Shown piece by piece: positions 42,214-50,730 of a DNA stretch of 64,000 nt. The notes beneath the pieces were generated by a model. It did not search any database, was not told where the DNA came from, and worked only from the letters and a program-made list of their open reading frames with translations. The stretch lies in assembly GCA_039180675.1 (NCBI GenBank), contig JBCDDC010000001.1:186001-250000 (forward strand). The letters are read 5' to 3'. Numbering within the stretch: the first letter of the stretch is position 1; every line of letters begins with the position of its first letter. The translations under genes and the position numbers were made by a program. Source of the stretch: Thermohalobaculum sp039180675. GTDB taxonomy: Bacteria > Pseudomonadota > Alphaproteobacteria > Rhodobacterales > Rhodobacteraceae.

Positions 42214-43781
42214 TCGGCAGGTTCCAGATGCCGCCGCCGGATCAACGGTGCCGCGTGGCGGAGCGGGCGCAGGAGCACCAGGCCGCCGATCACCAGCAGG
42301 ATGTCGATGGTCAGAACCGCCATTTGTCCCTGGATCAGCGCTTCGCTCCAGCTCAGGCCGCCGACGATATGCCTGAAGAGGGGGAGCAGCACGGACATGT
42401 AGCCCAGCCAGCGGATGTAACGCTCAGTCGGATCTTTCTTTCCAAAGCCCACCCAGATGCAAACGATGGTCGCGATGGCAAAGGCAACCGGGGTCCAGAA
42501 AACTGTGTCTCCGGCCGGTAGGAAGAAGAAGAAGCCATAGGCCGAACCAAGCACCGCGATCGGCAGGCCCCAGATCGTGATCGTGAGCGCGCGATTGAAA
42601 TTCTGCCAAAGCCGCTCTTCCTCCCGCCGTTTTGTCCAGAGGAGCATGCCCGTGGCAGTGACGTAGGCCATTGCGAGGCCGAGCGCGAGCCACACGGTTT
42701 TGGAGAGAAGGCCAGCGAAATTTCCGAAATGCAGCGGCCCCATGAGCGAGACCAGACTGGACCCTACTGAAGGTGCCAGCCCAATCGTCGGCTTCACGCC
42801 CAGATATTCGCGCGTGACGCCATCGAAAAGCAGTGTCTGTCGCGTCAAATCGCTGGGCGCTGGCGAGTGGAAAGACGTCACCATAGCCGATGCGCTGCCG
42901 TAGTGATCGATCTGCAGAAGCGTTGGCGCTCCGCCTACCCGCGAGGTGGCATCCGCGATAATATAGTCGAGGCTCGCGAGGGATGTCCGCGTCAGGTCAA
43001 GCTCATCCGGCACGCCCAAAACCGTCTCGACCAGCGCCTGCTGATCCCCGCCGAATGCGACCATCGCAAGGACGGGTACCGCGAGTGAGAGTGCGAAACT
43101 GAAGAACGCCCCCGTGAAAGCCAGAATGATCGCGAACGGCAAGCTCCAAGAAGCAGCCAGGATGTGCCGGTCACGCGCTGTGACCAGCCGCTCGCCCGGG
43201 CGAGCTGGCAGGAAAGCGTCTCGAAACAGATGCTTGTGCATCAGGAACCCGGTGACGGAAGCGGCCATCATCAGGAGGCCGAGGATCCCGGTCATGTAGA
43301 GCCCCCAGGGCTCCGGCAGGTAGAGCTGCACATGGAGATCAACCAGGAAACGACTTAGGGCAGCACCCCTGTCCGCGCCGAAAACCTCACCAGAAAAACC
43401 TTCCTTCCGGCTGACTTCTTCACCTGTCTCCTTATCGAGAGTTAGGAGAATAACGTAGTCATCTAGACCGCCGGTGTCCGGATTTGTTTGGTGTGACTGA
43501 AAGGAAACCCTCATCTGGCCTTCGACGTGCGGCCTGACAAAGACTTCTTCATAAAACTTGGGATCGATGCCTCGTGCCGCGTTCCGCACGATCCGATCGA
43601 CCTTCCCGGAGAGACCGTTTTCGACCTGAGCGCTTCCTTGCGACCAATCCCGGATCTCATTGTCGAAGACGACGATCGCACCGGTGACGATCACGACATA
43701 GAGAAGGATCCCAAGAACGGTGCCCGACCAGCCATGAATAGCCGTGAGCCGCTTCGTTCTCGATTGTGACATTGCAATCAT
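42210..43781 (-). CDS. PepSY-associated membrane protein (PiuB family)
   Basis: Inner-membrane protein of 523 residues with about eight hydrophobic segments. The N-terminal HGWSGTVLGILLYVVIVTGAIVVF helix is the typical PepSY_TM start. Two large periplasmic regions follow, and conserved His residues occur near membrane ends (DLHVQLYLPEPWG, MGPLHFGNF). Relatives are iron-regulated and sit beside TonB-dependent receptors; some act as ferric-siderophore or haem reductases with His-ligated haem. That role is inferred from family and context. It is the second gene of the operon, 7 bases after the small membrane protein. Confidence 0.88.
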   Translation of the reverse strand: MIAMSQSRTKRLTAIHGWSGTVLGILLYVVIVTGAIVVFDNEIRDWSQGSAQVENGLSGKVDRIVRNAARGIDPKFYEEVFVRPHVEGQMRVSFQSHQTNPDTGGLDDYVILLTLDKETGEEVSRKEGFSGEVFGADRGAALSRFLVDLHVQLYLPEPWGLYMTGILGLLMMAASVTGFLMHKHLFRDAFLPARPGERLVTARDRHILAASWSLPFAIILAFTGAFFSFALSLAVPVLAMVAFGGDQQALVETVLGVPDELDLTRTSLASLDYIIADATSRVGGAPTLLQIDHYGSASAMVTSFHSPAPSDLTRQTLLFDGVTREYLGVKPTIGLAPSVGSSLVSLMGPLHFGNFAGLLSKTVWLALGLAMAYVTATGMLLWTKRREEERLWQNFNRALTITIWGLPIAVLGSAYGFFFFLPAGDTVFWTPVAFAIATIVCIWVGFGKKDPTERYIRWLGYMSVLLPLFRHIVGGLSWSEALIQGQMAVLTIDILLVIGGLVLLRPLRHAAPLIRRRHLEPAE

Positions 43782-43788
43782 CGCGACC

Positions 43789-44211
43789 TCAGAACGCCGT
43801 CACAATCAGGAAACTTTGGAATGCGATGGTGCCGATCATCACTAGGGAGCCGCGCGGCAGGTTCTCTTCCATGCAGCAATACATGAAGAAGACGACCCAG
43901 ATCAGTGGGAAGAGCACAACGGGCATGACGATATGATCTATCTGAGCGCCGCCTTGCGGCATCCAGAGCGGCATCGTCGCCATGGTAAGAACCGACGCGA
44001 TCAGCGCGCCGGGCAGGGCAAGGATCCAACGGGTGGTCAAAGGACGCTGTGAAATCGCATCTGCGACCGCCTGTACAACGCGTCTCACAGCCCCAAGCGG
44101 GTTAGCTCGCGGCCGTTGAGCCCCTGGTCTCTCCGATACTGTCGTATTGTGCGCCAAGGCGATTTCCGTCTGAAACAGGGGCGAACGAGAGCTCGGGCTT
44201 GCTGGAAACAC
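43789..44211 (-). CDS. Small membrane protein upstream of the PepSY gene
   Basis: First gene of the exbB-tonB operon: up to 140 residues, with two hydrophobic segments (about 65-85 and 93-112) and a third short one at the C-terminus. It occupies the place where other PepSY operons have a small iron-uptake membrane protein (DUF3649-like), but I cannot confirm membership by sequence. The start is uncertain: ATG 44211 is used here, while a TTG about 19 codons later would give a shorter N-terminus. Confidence 0.65.
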   Translation of the reverse strand: MFPASPSSRSPLFQTEIALAHNTTVSERPGAQRPRANPLGAVRRVVQAVADAISQRPLTTRWILALPGALIASVLTMATMPLWMPQGGAQIDHIVMPVVLFPLIWVVFFMYCCMEENLPRGSLVMIGTIAFQSFLIVTAF

Positions 44212-44762
44212 CTCGTTTCATGTGGCTGGCCGCGACCCACGAGTAACTCGTTAATCTAGGCCAGAAAGTCAAGGAAACTGATGGCGGCAAAGGCGCTTGC
44301 TCCCAATCTTCTGAAGGCCCGAAATATTGCGATATCCGGCGTGAACCATTGTTTTGCGTGAGTATCATTCGCGAAATAGGAATGATCTGTGCCTGTCTCG
44401 AGGGGCTCGGACGGAAGAGTCGCAGGGTTGCCCCCAGCCGCCCGATTGTCTTGGGCGAACACCACCTTTGGAATGCGGTTCCGGCGCGTGCGACATGATA
44501 TCCGACCAAAACTATCGGATTGACAAATCCGACCCTTTCACTCAGCCTTCCAAAGTCTTCGCATCTTGCATCTTTTCGTGAGCAGACTTGGACGTTTGGG
44601 CTTTTAGAGATGCGCAGTCATCGGGCCATCGGGGTTGAAGAAACGGATCATGAAAAGAAGACCGACAAGACAGACAGCTTCTACGCGTGCGTCACGTGTC
44701 TCTGAACTGGTTCTGTCATCGCTCTCCGATGGTCTGGCCCCGATTATTCGGCAGGCGCCAGG
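44212..44762. promoter_or_regulatory. Divergent iron-regulatory region between the exbB-tonB and hemP operons
   Basis: This 551-base gap has no credible gene. It carries two perfect inverted repeats. ATCATTC/GAATGAT with a 9-base spacer lies at 44364-44386. TCGGATT/AATCCGA with a 4-base spacer lies at 44515-44532 and overlaps a TTGACA hexamer at 44520. Promoters for both divergent iron operons must be here, so both repeats are operator candidates. Neither matches the Irr or RirA consensus exactly. Confidence 0.55.
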
Positions 44763-44945
44763 ATGGTGACGAAATCCGACACTGCGCTCGTCAAGGATGC
44801 GGTGGTTCAGGATCACTACGCCTCTGTGCCCACGCATGCAGCGGAGAAGTTGATGGCCGGTGGAAAGAAGGCCGTCATCGTTCTCGAAGATCAGATCTAC
44901 ACCCTGCAGATCACCCGGCAGGGCAAATTGCTTTTGACGAAATGA
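44763..44945 (+). CDS. hemP: Haemin uptake protein HemP
   Basis: A 60-residue HemP-family protein ending IYTLQITRQGKLLLTK, the family's conserved block, after a helical KAVIVLEDQ strand. HemP is small, iron-controlled and needed for haem use or as an activator of haem genes in some bacteria. The ATG overlaps nothing upstream; the TGA overlaps the next start by ATGA. It opens the plus-strand iron operon. Confidence 0.92.
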   Translation: MVTKSDTALVKDAVVQDHYASVPTHAAEKLMAGGKKAVIVLEDQIYTLQITRQGKLLLTK

Positions 44946-45433
44946 ACCAGCCCACCATGCCACGCGGCGCCGCCCCCGTCGGTTACTTGTCCGAACTGCC
45001 CGAGGTCGAAGCGACGGCCGTTCGATATCTGCGCATGTGGTGCGAAGGTCCCGAGCATCAGGAAGAGGTCTGGAACGATCTGACCGCCCATCTAGGCCCG
45101 CATGAGGGGCGCATCGCGATGCGCAGTCTCGAAGAGCTCTGCAGCCTGATTGCGGAGCGGGGACGCCGCCCGCTGATGCGCCATGACATTTGCTGCAAAT
45201 GCCTCGGCGGCGATGAGGCAGCGTTTGCCAACCTTGTCGGTGCCGCAGGGGATGGGGTCGAACAGGACAGTCTTTTGTTCGCGGCTTTGCTGGTGGACGG
45301 GCAACGCGCCCTCTGCGCTGTTCGCCTTGCTAACCGGATCGCGAGTTCGCTGTCTCAACTCGTCGCGCAGGGTCAGCACGAAACGATCACCCACGCGACC
45401 TATTCAAAACCGATGCACAACCGTCTCCACTAA
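44942..45433 (+). CDS. Uncharacterised HxxC-x2-C protein coupled to hemP
   Basis: Function not recognised. This 163-residue cytoplasmic helical protein is coupled to hemP by ATGA. The central motif MRHDICCKC (about 79-87) is followed by GDEAAF and a LLVDGQRA segment. By eye the core aligns with the protein at 31283-31822, including the His, the Cys pair and the spacing to the LLV segment. The longer frame upstream of ATG 44942 is not coding. Association with haem uptake in both places suggests a role in haem or iron handling; this is inference from context. Confidence 0.8.
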   Translation: MNQPTMPRGAAPVGYLSELPEVEATAVRYLRMWCEGPEHQEEVWNDLTAHLGPHEGRIAMRSLEELCSLIAERGRRPLMRHDICCKCLGGDEAAFANLVGAAGDGVEQDSLLFAALLVDGQRALCAVRLANRIASSLSQLVAQGQHETITHATYSKPMHNRLH

Positions 45434-45445
45434 GAGGATGAACTG

Positions 45446-46708
45446 ATGAAAGCCACCAAACTGGCCATGGCAGCGTTTGCCACCACACTGGCCCTTCCCG
45501 CATTCGCAGCGGACAAAGCGGCCGTGGTCGCTCATTACGCTGACATCGCAGAAGCGAAGTACTCCGACAGTCTCACCACGGCCAGGGTGTTGCAAAGCGC
45601 AGTGAACGCGCTGATCGCCTCACCATCAGCAGAAGCGCTTCAGACCGCCAAAGACGCTTGGCTCGCCGCACGCGTGCCGTATCAGCAGACCGAGGTCTAC
45701 CGTTTCGGCAACGCGATCGTCGACGATTGGGAGGGCAAGGTGAATGCCTGGCCGCTCGATGAGGGGCTCATCGACTATGTTGATGCCTCCTACGGCGGTC
45801 CGACCGAAGAGAATGAGTTCGCGGCGCTGAACGTGATCGCGAATGCGAAGTTTACACTCTCCGGCGAGGAGATCGACGCGACCGAAATCACGCCCGACCT
45901 GCTCGAGAACGTGCTGCACGAGGCCGATGGGGTCGAGGCGAACGTGGCGACCGGCTACCACGCGATCGAGTTCCTTCTCTGGGGTCAGGACCTGAACGGC
46001 CACGGGCCGGGCGCCGGCAACCGGCCCTGGACAGACTATGCGAAGGGTGACGGCTGCACCGGCGGCAATTGCGACCGCAGAGCGGATTATCTCAAAGCAG
46101 CCACCGACCTGCTCGTGACCGATCTCGAGTGGATCACGGCCCAGTTTGCCGAGGGCGGCGAGGGCCGCACGACGCTGACTGGCGATCCGGCAGCGGGCGT
46201 TGTCGCGATCCTGACCGGGATGGGTTCTCTCTCCTATGGCGAGCAGGCGGGTGAGCGGATGCGCCTTGGCCTGATGCTCAACGACCCCGAGGAGGAGCAC
46301 AGCTGCTTTGCCGACAACACCCACAACGATCACTTCTACGACGGTCTGGGTATCCAGAACGTCTATCTCGGCAACTACGTACGCATCGATTCGAGCTTGA
46401 TGACGGGACCGTCGCTTTCGGATCTCGTGAAGGAAGCGGACCCTGAGCTGGACGCGGAGATGCGGGCCAAGCTTGACGCCTCGGTCCTCGCACTTGGCCG
46501 GATCAAGACCGTTGCCGAAGCGGGCTTCAAATACGACCAGATGCTGGAGCGCGGCAATTCCGACGGTGAAGCACTGGTCATGGGTGGTGTGAATGCCCTG
46601 ATCGATCAGACCCGGTCGATCGAGCGGGTCGTCTCTGCCCTCGATCTCGAGCAGATCGCATTTGAGGGCTCCGACAGCCTGGACAATCCCTCGGCGGTCT
46701 TCCAGTGA
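45446..46708 (+). CDS. Imelysin-family iron-regulated protein (IrpA-like)
   Basis: Periplasmic or outer-membrane-facing protein of 420 residues with a signal peptide ending near residue 21 (PAFAAD). It is built of two imelysin halves. The GxHxxE signature is intact as GYHAIE at 170-175, followed by FLLWGQDLNG. The C-terminal half includes SYGEQAGERM and HNDHFYDGLGIQNVYLGNY. Members bind iron or take part in its periplasmic handling, though no peptidase activity is established despite the M75 label. A gaggat site precedes ATG 45446, 12 bases after the previous stop. Confidence 0.93.
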   Translation: MKATKLAMAAFATTLALPAFAADKAAVVAHYADIAEAKYSDSLTTARVLQSAVNALIASPSAEALQTAKDAWLAARVPYQQTEVYRFGNAIVDDWEGKVNAWPLDEGLIDYVDASYGGPTEENEFAALNVIANAKFTLSGEEIDATEITPDLLENVLHEADGVEANVATGYHAIEFLLWGQDLNGHGPGAGNRPWTDYAKGDGCTGGNCDRRADYLKAATDLLVTDLEWITAQFAEGGEGRTTLTGDPAAGVVAILTGMGSLSYGEQAGERMRLGLMLNDPEEEHSCFADNTHNDHFYDGLGIQNVYLGNYVRIDSSLMTGPSLSDLVKEADPELDAEMRAKLDASVLALGRIKTVAEAGFKYDQMLERGNSDGEALVMGGVNALIDQTRSIERVVSALDLEQIAFEGSDSLDNPSAVFQ

Positions 46709-46721
46709 CCGGGGTTGCGTG

Positions 46722-46994
46722 ATGATCATTTGTTCCTGTGCAGTGATCTCATCCGAAGACATCGCGCGTGCGGTGGAGTGGATGCGTTCGGCCGATCCGC
46801 ATGTGGTCATCACGCCCGGCAAGGTCTACCGTGCGCTTGGAAAGAAGCCGGTCTGTGGGGGTTGCTCTCAGATGTTTGTCGTTGCCGCCCACGAAGCGGC
46901 TTCGACAGGGCTTCCCATGGAGCTTCGTAACTTGCGAGGAACTGCACAAAGAACCAAAAGGAATGTTGAAGAACGTCGGGAAGGCATGATCTGA
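46722..46994 (+). CDS. Bfd-like [2Fe-2S] protein
   Basis: A 90-residue protein beginning MIICSCAVISSEDI, with cluster ligands Cys4, Cys6, Cys45 and Cys48 (CxC ... CGGC), as in bacterioferritin-associated ferredoxin. Bfd reduces bacterioferritin to release iron. No bacterioferritin gene is in the window, so the partner is unknown. The basic C-terminal tail after residue 70 is longer than in E. coli Bfd. The start is ATG 46722; the frame opens 60 bases earlier inside the imelysin gene. Confidence 0.87.
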   Translation: MIICSCAVISSEDIARAVEWMRSADPHVVITPGKVYRALGKKPVCGGCSQMFVVAAHEAASTGLPMELRNLRGTAQRTKRNVEERREGMI

Positions 46995-47012
46995 CCGGCT
47001 GACTGGAACCGG

Positions 47013-48566
47013 ATGTCAGGAATGCCCCGACTGAACCGAAATCTGATGCTTGCGATAGGGCCAGCGCTGGTGGGAGCACCGGTGTTGGCCCTTATCGCGT
47101 TCGGCGGGATCGAGGATGACGTGCATCTGCATGTGATCCCCCGGACGACCTCGGAGACCGCGCGGATCGAGGCGGTCACTGCGCCGACCACTGATTTCTC
47201 AGCGCCCGAGAAGTTCGAGGCTCGCCCCGCGGGCGCCGCCACGGTTCGGGTCCGCAAGAGGCGCGAGGCGTTCTCCCAGCCCTCGGGCAATATCTCCTTT
47301 GAGGGCGAATTGAACTTCAAGGTCGGCAACGGCCTTTTCAAGAAGATCTGGGTCTCCGCGCCCTCCTCCACCCGGGCGTCCGACGGTCTTGGACCGCTCT
47401 ACAACGCCCGCTCATGCCAGCGCTGCCACATCAAGGATGGCCGCGGCCACCCGCCAGCGGGGCCTGGCGACAACGCGATCTCGATGCTTTTGAAGGTTTC
47501 GGTTCCCGGTGACGCGGGGGAGAACACGGCATCGATCGATGGCTACATCGCGACCGACCCGGAGCCCACCTATGGGCGGCAGCTGCAGGATTTTGCGTTG
47601 CCGGGGCACAAAGCTGAATACAGGCTTGATGTCGCCTATGAAGAGATCGAAGTCGCACTCTCAGATGGCGAGACCGCGCGCCTGCGCAAACCGATCTACA
47701 GCGCGCGAGACCTCGGCTATGGCCCGCTGCACCCGGACGCGATGCTGTCGCCCCGCGTCGCCCCGCAGATGATCGGCCTTGGCCTGCTCGAAGCCATTCC
47801 TGCCGCGGATATCCTGGCCAATGCTGATCCCGAGGATGCCGATGGTGACGGGATCTCGGGCAGACCAAACATCGTATGGTCGACAGAATATGAGCAGGCG
47901 ATGCTGGGCCGTTTCGGCCTGAAGGCCGGCACGCCAACGGTGCGGCATCAATCGGCTGCCGCCTTTGCCGGGGATATCGGGATCTCGACGGCGCTGTTCC
48001 CGGCGGCGGCAGGAGACTGCACTGAAACCCAGACCCAGTGCCTCGACGCGCCAGACGGCGCTAATGAGGCGGAAGACGGGTTTGAACTCAGCAATCAGAG
48101 CCTGGAGCTTGTTACCTTCTACAGCCGCAATCTCGGCGTTCCGGCGCGGCGTGATATCGAAGATCCGACTGTTCTGCACGGCAAGCGGGTTTTCTATGAG
48201 ACCGGCTGTATCGGCTGCCACACGCCGAAGTTCGTCACCCACCGTTTGAACGGCCGGGACGAGCAGAGCTTTCAACTCATCTGGCCCTATTCCGATATGC
48301 TGCTCCACGATATGGGCGAAGGTCTCGCGGACAACCATCCGGAAGCGCGCGCGACGGGGCGGGAATGGCGGACCCCGCCATTATGGGGCATCGGCCTGAC
48401 GGAGGCCGTCAGTGGGCACACGTATCTCCTGCATGATGGCCGTGCCAGAAACCTGCTGGAGGCCGTTCTTTGGCACGGTGGCGAGGCTCAGGCGCAGCGC
48501 GATGCCGTGGTTTCGATGCCGAAAGCTGACCGCGACGCCCTGATCCGATTTCTAGAGAGCCTCTGA
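47013..48566 (+). CDS. Di-haem oxidoreductase-family cytochrome
   Basis: Exported c-type cytochrome of 517 residues (DHOR/'thiol oxidoreductase' family). One hydrophobic N-terminal segment lies at about 11-31. Haem sites are CQRCH at 135-139 and CIGCH at 399-403. A DxDxDG-like segment DPEDADGDGISG at 272-283 may bind calcium. The C-terminal region GHTYLLHDGRARNLLEAVLWHGGEA carries candidate distal ligands. In many proteobacteria it lies between two imelysin genes, as here, which suggests a redox step in periplasmic iron handling. The stop overlaps the next ATG by one base. Confidence 0.93.
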   Translation: MSGMPRLNRNLMLAIGPALVGAPVLALIAFGGIEDDVHLHVIPRTTSETARIEAVTAPTTDFSAPEKFEARPAGAATVRVRKRREAFSQPSGNISFEGELNFKVGNGLFKKIWVSAPSSTRASDGLGPLYNARSCQRCHIKDGRGHPPAGPGDNAISMLLKVSVPGDAGENTASIDGYIATDPEPTYGRQLQDFALPGHKAEYRLDVAYEEIEVALSDGETARLRKPIYSARDLGYGPLHPDAMLSPRVAPQMIGLGLLEAIPAADILANADPEDADGDGISGRPNIVWSTEYEQAMLGRFGLKAGTPTVRHQSAAAFAGDIGISTALFPAAAGDCTETQTQCLDAPDGANEAEDGFELSNQSLELVTFYSRNLGVPARRDIEDPTVLHGKRVFYETGCIGCHTPKFVTHRLNGRDEQSFQLIWPYSDMLLHDMGEGLADNHPEARATGREWRTPPLWGIGLTEAVSGHTYLLHDGRARNLLEAVLWHGGEAQAQRDAVVSMPKADRDALIRFLESL

Positions 48567-49582
48567 TGCGCTTTTTCCTGACCCTTGCTCTTTTCTTGGG
48601 CTTTGCTGGACCTGCGGTGGCCGATCCTGCGCGGCTGGTGGAAACCGCGATCGCTGAGCATGTGCTGCCCGGTTTCGCCGAACTGACAGAACAGTCAAAG
48701 GCGCTCGCTTCTGCCTCCGAGGCCAGTTGCAAGCCGGATGATGCGACGCTGAGAGCCGCCTACAATGCTGCATTCGATGCCTGGCTCGCCGTCGGGCATC
48801 TTCGTTTTGGCCCGACCGAGATCGACAGCCGTGGCTTTGCGCTCACCTTCTGGCCGGACCCGCGGAGCAAGACTTCCAAGGCGCTGGCCAATCTGATCCG
48901 CACCGAGGATGTCGCCGTCGAGGATCCCGAAGTCTTCGCAACGCTTTCCGTTGCCGCCCGTGGCTTCTTTGCGCTGGAGCGGATGCTCTATGACCCGGCG
49001 ATCCAGGCCGCAGGTGAGGAGTCATATCGATGCCAGCTCACCCGCGCCATCGCGGCAGACATCGCGCGCACGAGTGCGCTGATCGAACGCGACTGGGTCG
49101 AGGGCTACGCGCCCCTGATGCTGAGCGCTGGTACTGGCAACGAGACCTATGCAACCCCACGGGAGGCGGTGAAGGAGTTTTTCAAATCGCTCTCCAGCGG
49201 TTTGCAGTTCACCTCCGAGTTGCGCCTTGGCCGACCGCTCGGAACGTTCGACCGCCCGCGTCCCCGAAGGGCCGAGGCGCGGTTGTCTGAGCGCTCCTTG
49301 CGCAACGTCGTGCTCTCTGTCGAGACTAGTAGAGAACTCGCCTCAATTCTGGCAGCCGAGTTTCCCGAGATCGACGCCGAGCTCGCCACAGCGGAGTTGA
49401 GGGTGAAGGAGCAGGCATCCGAACTGGACGATCCTGTCTTCGCGTCGGTCTCTGATGTAACGGGCCGCCTCAGGGTCGAGATCCTGCAGCAGTCGGTCGA
49501 TTCTCTCCGGAACATCATTCGCAATCAGCTTGGTCCGGCTCTCGGGGTCGCGCAGGGCTTCAATGCGCTTGATGGCGATTGA
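48566..49582 (+). CDS. Second imelysin-family protein
   Basis: Exported protein of 338 residues with a signal peptide ending near residue 19 (AVADP). The helical imelysin fold shows in the FDAWLAVGHLRFGPTE and DPRSKTSKALANLI blocks. The signature place reads GFFALE instead of GxHxxE, so the His is missing, as is common in the second, shorter imelysin of these operons. It is made directly after the di-haem cytochrome (TGATG overlap) and likely works with it. Confidence 0.9.
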   Translation: MRFFLTLALFLGFAGPAVADPARLVETAIAEHVLPGFAELTEQSKALASASEASCKPDDATLRAAYNAAFDAWLAVGHLRFGPTEIDSRGFALTFWPDPRSKTSKALANLIRTEDVAVEDPEVFATLSVAARGFFALERMLYDPAIQAAGEESYRCQLTRAIAADIARTSALIERDWVEGYAPLMLSAGTGNETYATPREAVKEFFKSLSSGLQFTSELRLGRPLGTFDRPRPRRAEARLSERSLRNVVLSVETSRELASILAAEFPEIDAELATAELRVKEQASELDDPVFASVSDVTGRLRVEILQQSVDSLRNIIRNQLGPALGVAQGFNALDGD

Positions 49583-49583
49583 G

Positions 49584-50660
49584 ATGACCAGTCGGCGGAC
49601 CTTTCTCAAAACTTTGGCGGCGACGGGTGTCGCACCGAGCCTGACATGGGCGGATGCGAGGGCGCCGAGCTTCCTCTCGGCCGCGATGATGCCGGACGGC
49701 AGCTTCGGCCTGATCGGTCTCGATGGGCTGGCCGCCCCGCTCTTCACCATCCCGCTGCCCACCCGCGGTCATGCCGCCTGCGTGCATCCGGTCCGGCCTG
49801 AGGCGATTGCATTCGCCCGGCGCCCCGGCACGTTTGCGGTGGTGATCGATTGTGCGCGGGGCGAGACAATCGCGACGCTCGAGAGCCCGCCGGAGCGGCA
49901 TTTCTACGGGCACGGAGCCTTTTCCCGCTCCGGCGACCTGTTGTTCACGACCGAGAATGCCTACGAGATTGGCGAAGGCCGGATCGGGATCTGGTATGCA
50001 AGCGCCGGGTATCGCCGTGTGGGCGAAATCCGCTCTGGCGGGATCGGGCCGCATGAAGTCCGGCGCCTTCCGGGAAGCGATATCCTGCTGGTCGCGAATG
50101 GCGGCATCGACACCCATCCGGAGACGGGGCGTGAGAAGCTGAACCTGCCGACCATGCGCTCGAACCTGAGTTATGTCACGCAGGATGGCAATGTGCTCGA
50201 CCAGGTGGAACTGCCGACCGAACAGCGGCTGAACTCTATCCGCCACATCGATGCGGGTCCCGATGGCATAGTGGCCTTCGCGTGCCAATGGCAGGGCGCG
50301 CTCAGCGAAACTCCGCCACTGCAGGGTGTTCACAGAATGGGTGAGCCGATCACGCTGTTGCCCGTTCCCGGCGACCTAGGGCCACTCGCGGGGTATGCGG
50401 GCAGTGTCGCTGTCACAAGAACCGGTGCCGGGATCGGCGTGACCTACCCGCGTGCGAACACGTACATCATTTGGCCGGATGGTGCCGGGAGCGAAGGCAC
50501 CGCCCATCGCTTGACCGATGCGTGCGGGATCAGCGCTTCGAAGCACGGCTTCGTCGTCACGTCAGGCGAAGGCAGGGTGATCGAGCAAACTGGAGCCTCG
50601 ACGAACGAACTGCGCCAAATGCCATGTTCGTGGGACAATCATCTTATTCCCGTCGCCTGA
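49584..50660 (+). CDS. DUF1513-family exported protein
   Basis: Beta-propeller-like protein of about 358 residues, predicted to be exported by Tat (TSRRTFLKTLAATG leader). Repeated blade-like segments include GHAACVHPVRPEAIAFARRPG and FYGHGAFSRSGDLLFTTEN, then GIGPHEVRRLPGSDILLVANGG, a stretch typical of this family. I chose ATG 49584, 2 bases after the imelysin stop; in-frame ATGs also occur at 49563 and 49572. It ends the hemP operon. Function is unknown, but the family nearly always follows imelysin genes. Confidence 0.9.
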   Translation: MTSRRTFLKTLAATGVAPSLTWADARAPSFLSAAMMPDGSFGLIGLDGLAAPLFTIPLPTRGHAACVHPVRPEAIAFARRPGTFAVVIDCARGETIATLESPPERHFYGHGAFSRSGDLLFTTENAYEIGEGRIGIWYASAGYRRVGEIRSGGIGPHEVRRLPGSDILLVANGGIDTHPETGREKLNLPTMRSNLSYVTQDGNVLDQVELPTEQRLNSIRHIDAGPDGIVAFACQWQGALSETPPLQGVHRMGEPITLLPVPGDLGPLAGYAGSVAVTRTGAGIGVTYPRANTYIIWPDGAGSEGTAHRLTDACGISASKHGFVVTSGEGRVIEQTGASTNELRQMPCSWDNHLIPVA

Positions 50661-50730
50661 ACCAGCCGAGTTGGTGGATCGGGAGACTGCCAAACTCACG
50701 GCTGAACCTGTCACACGACAAGACTGACCC

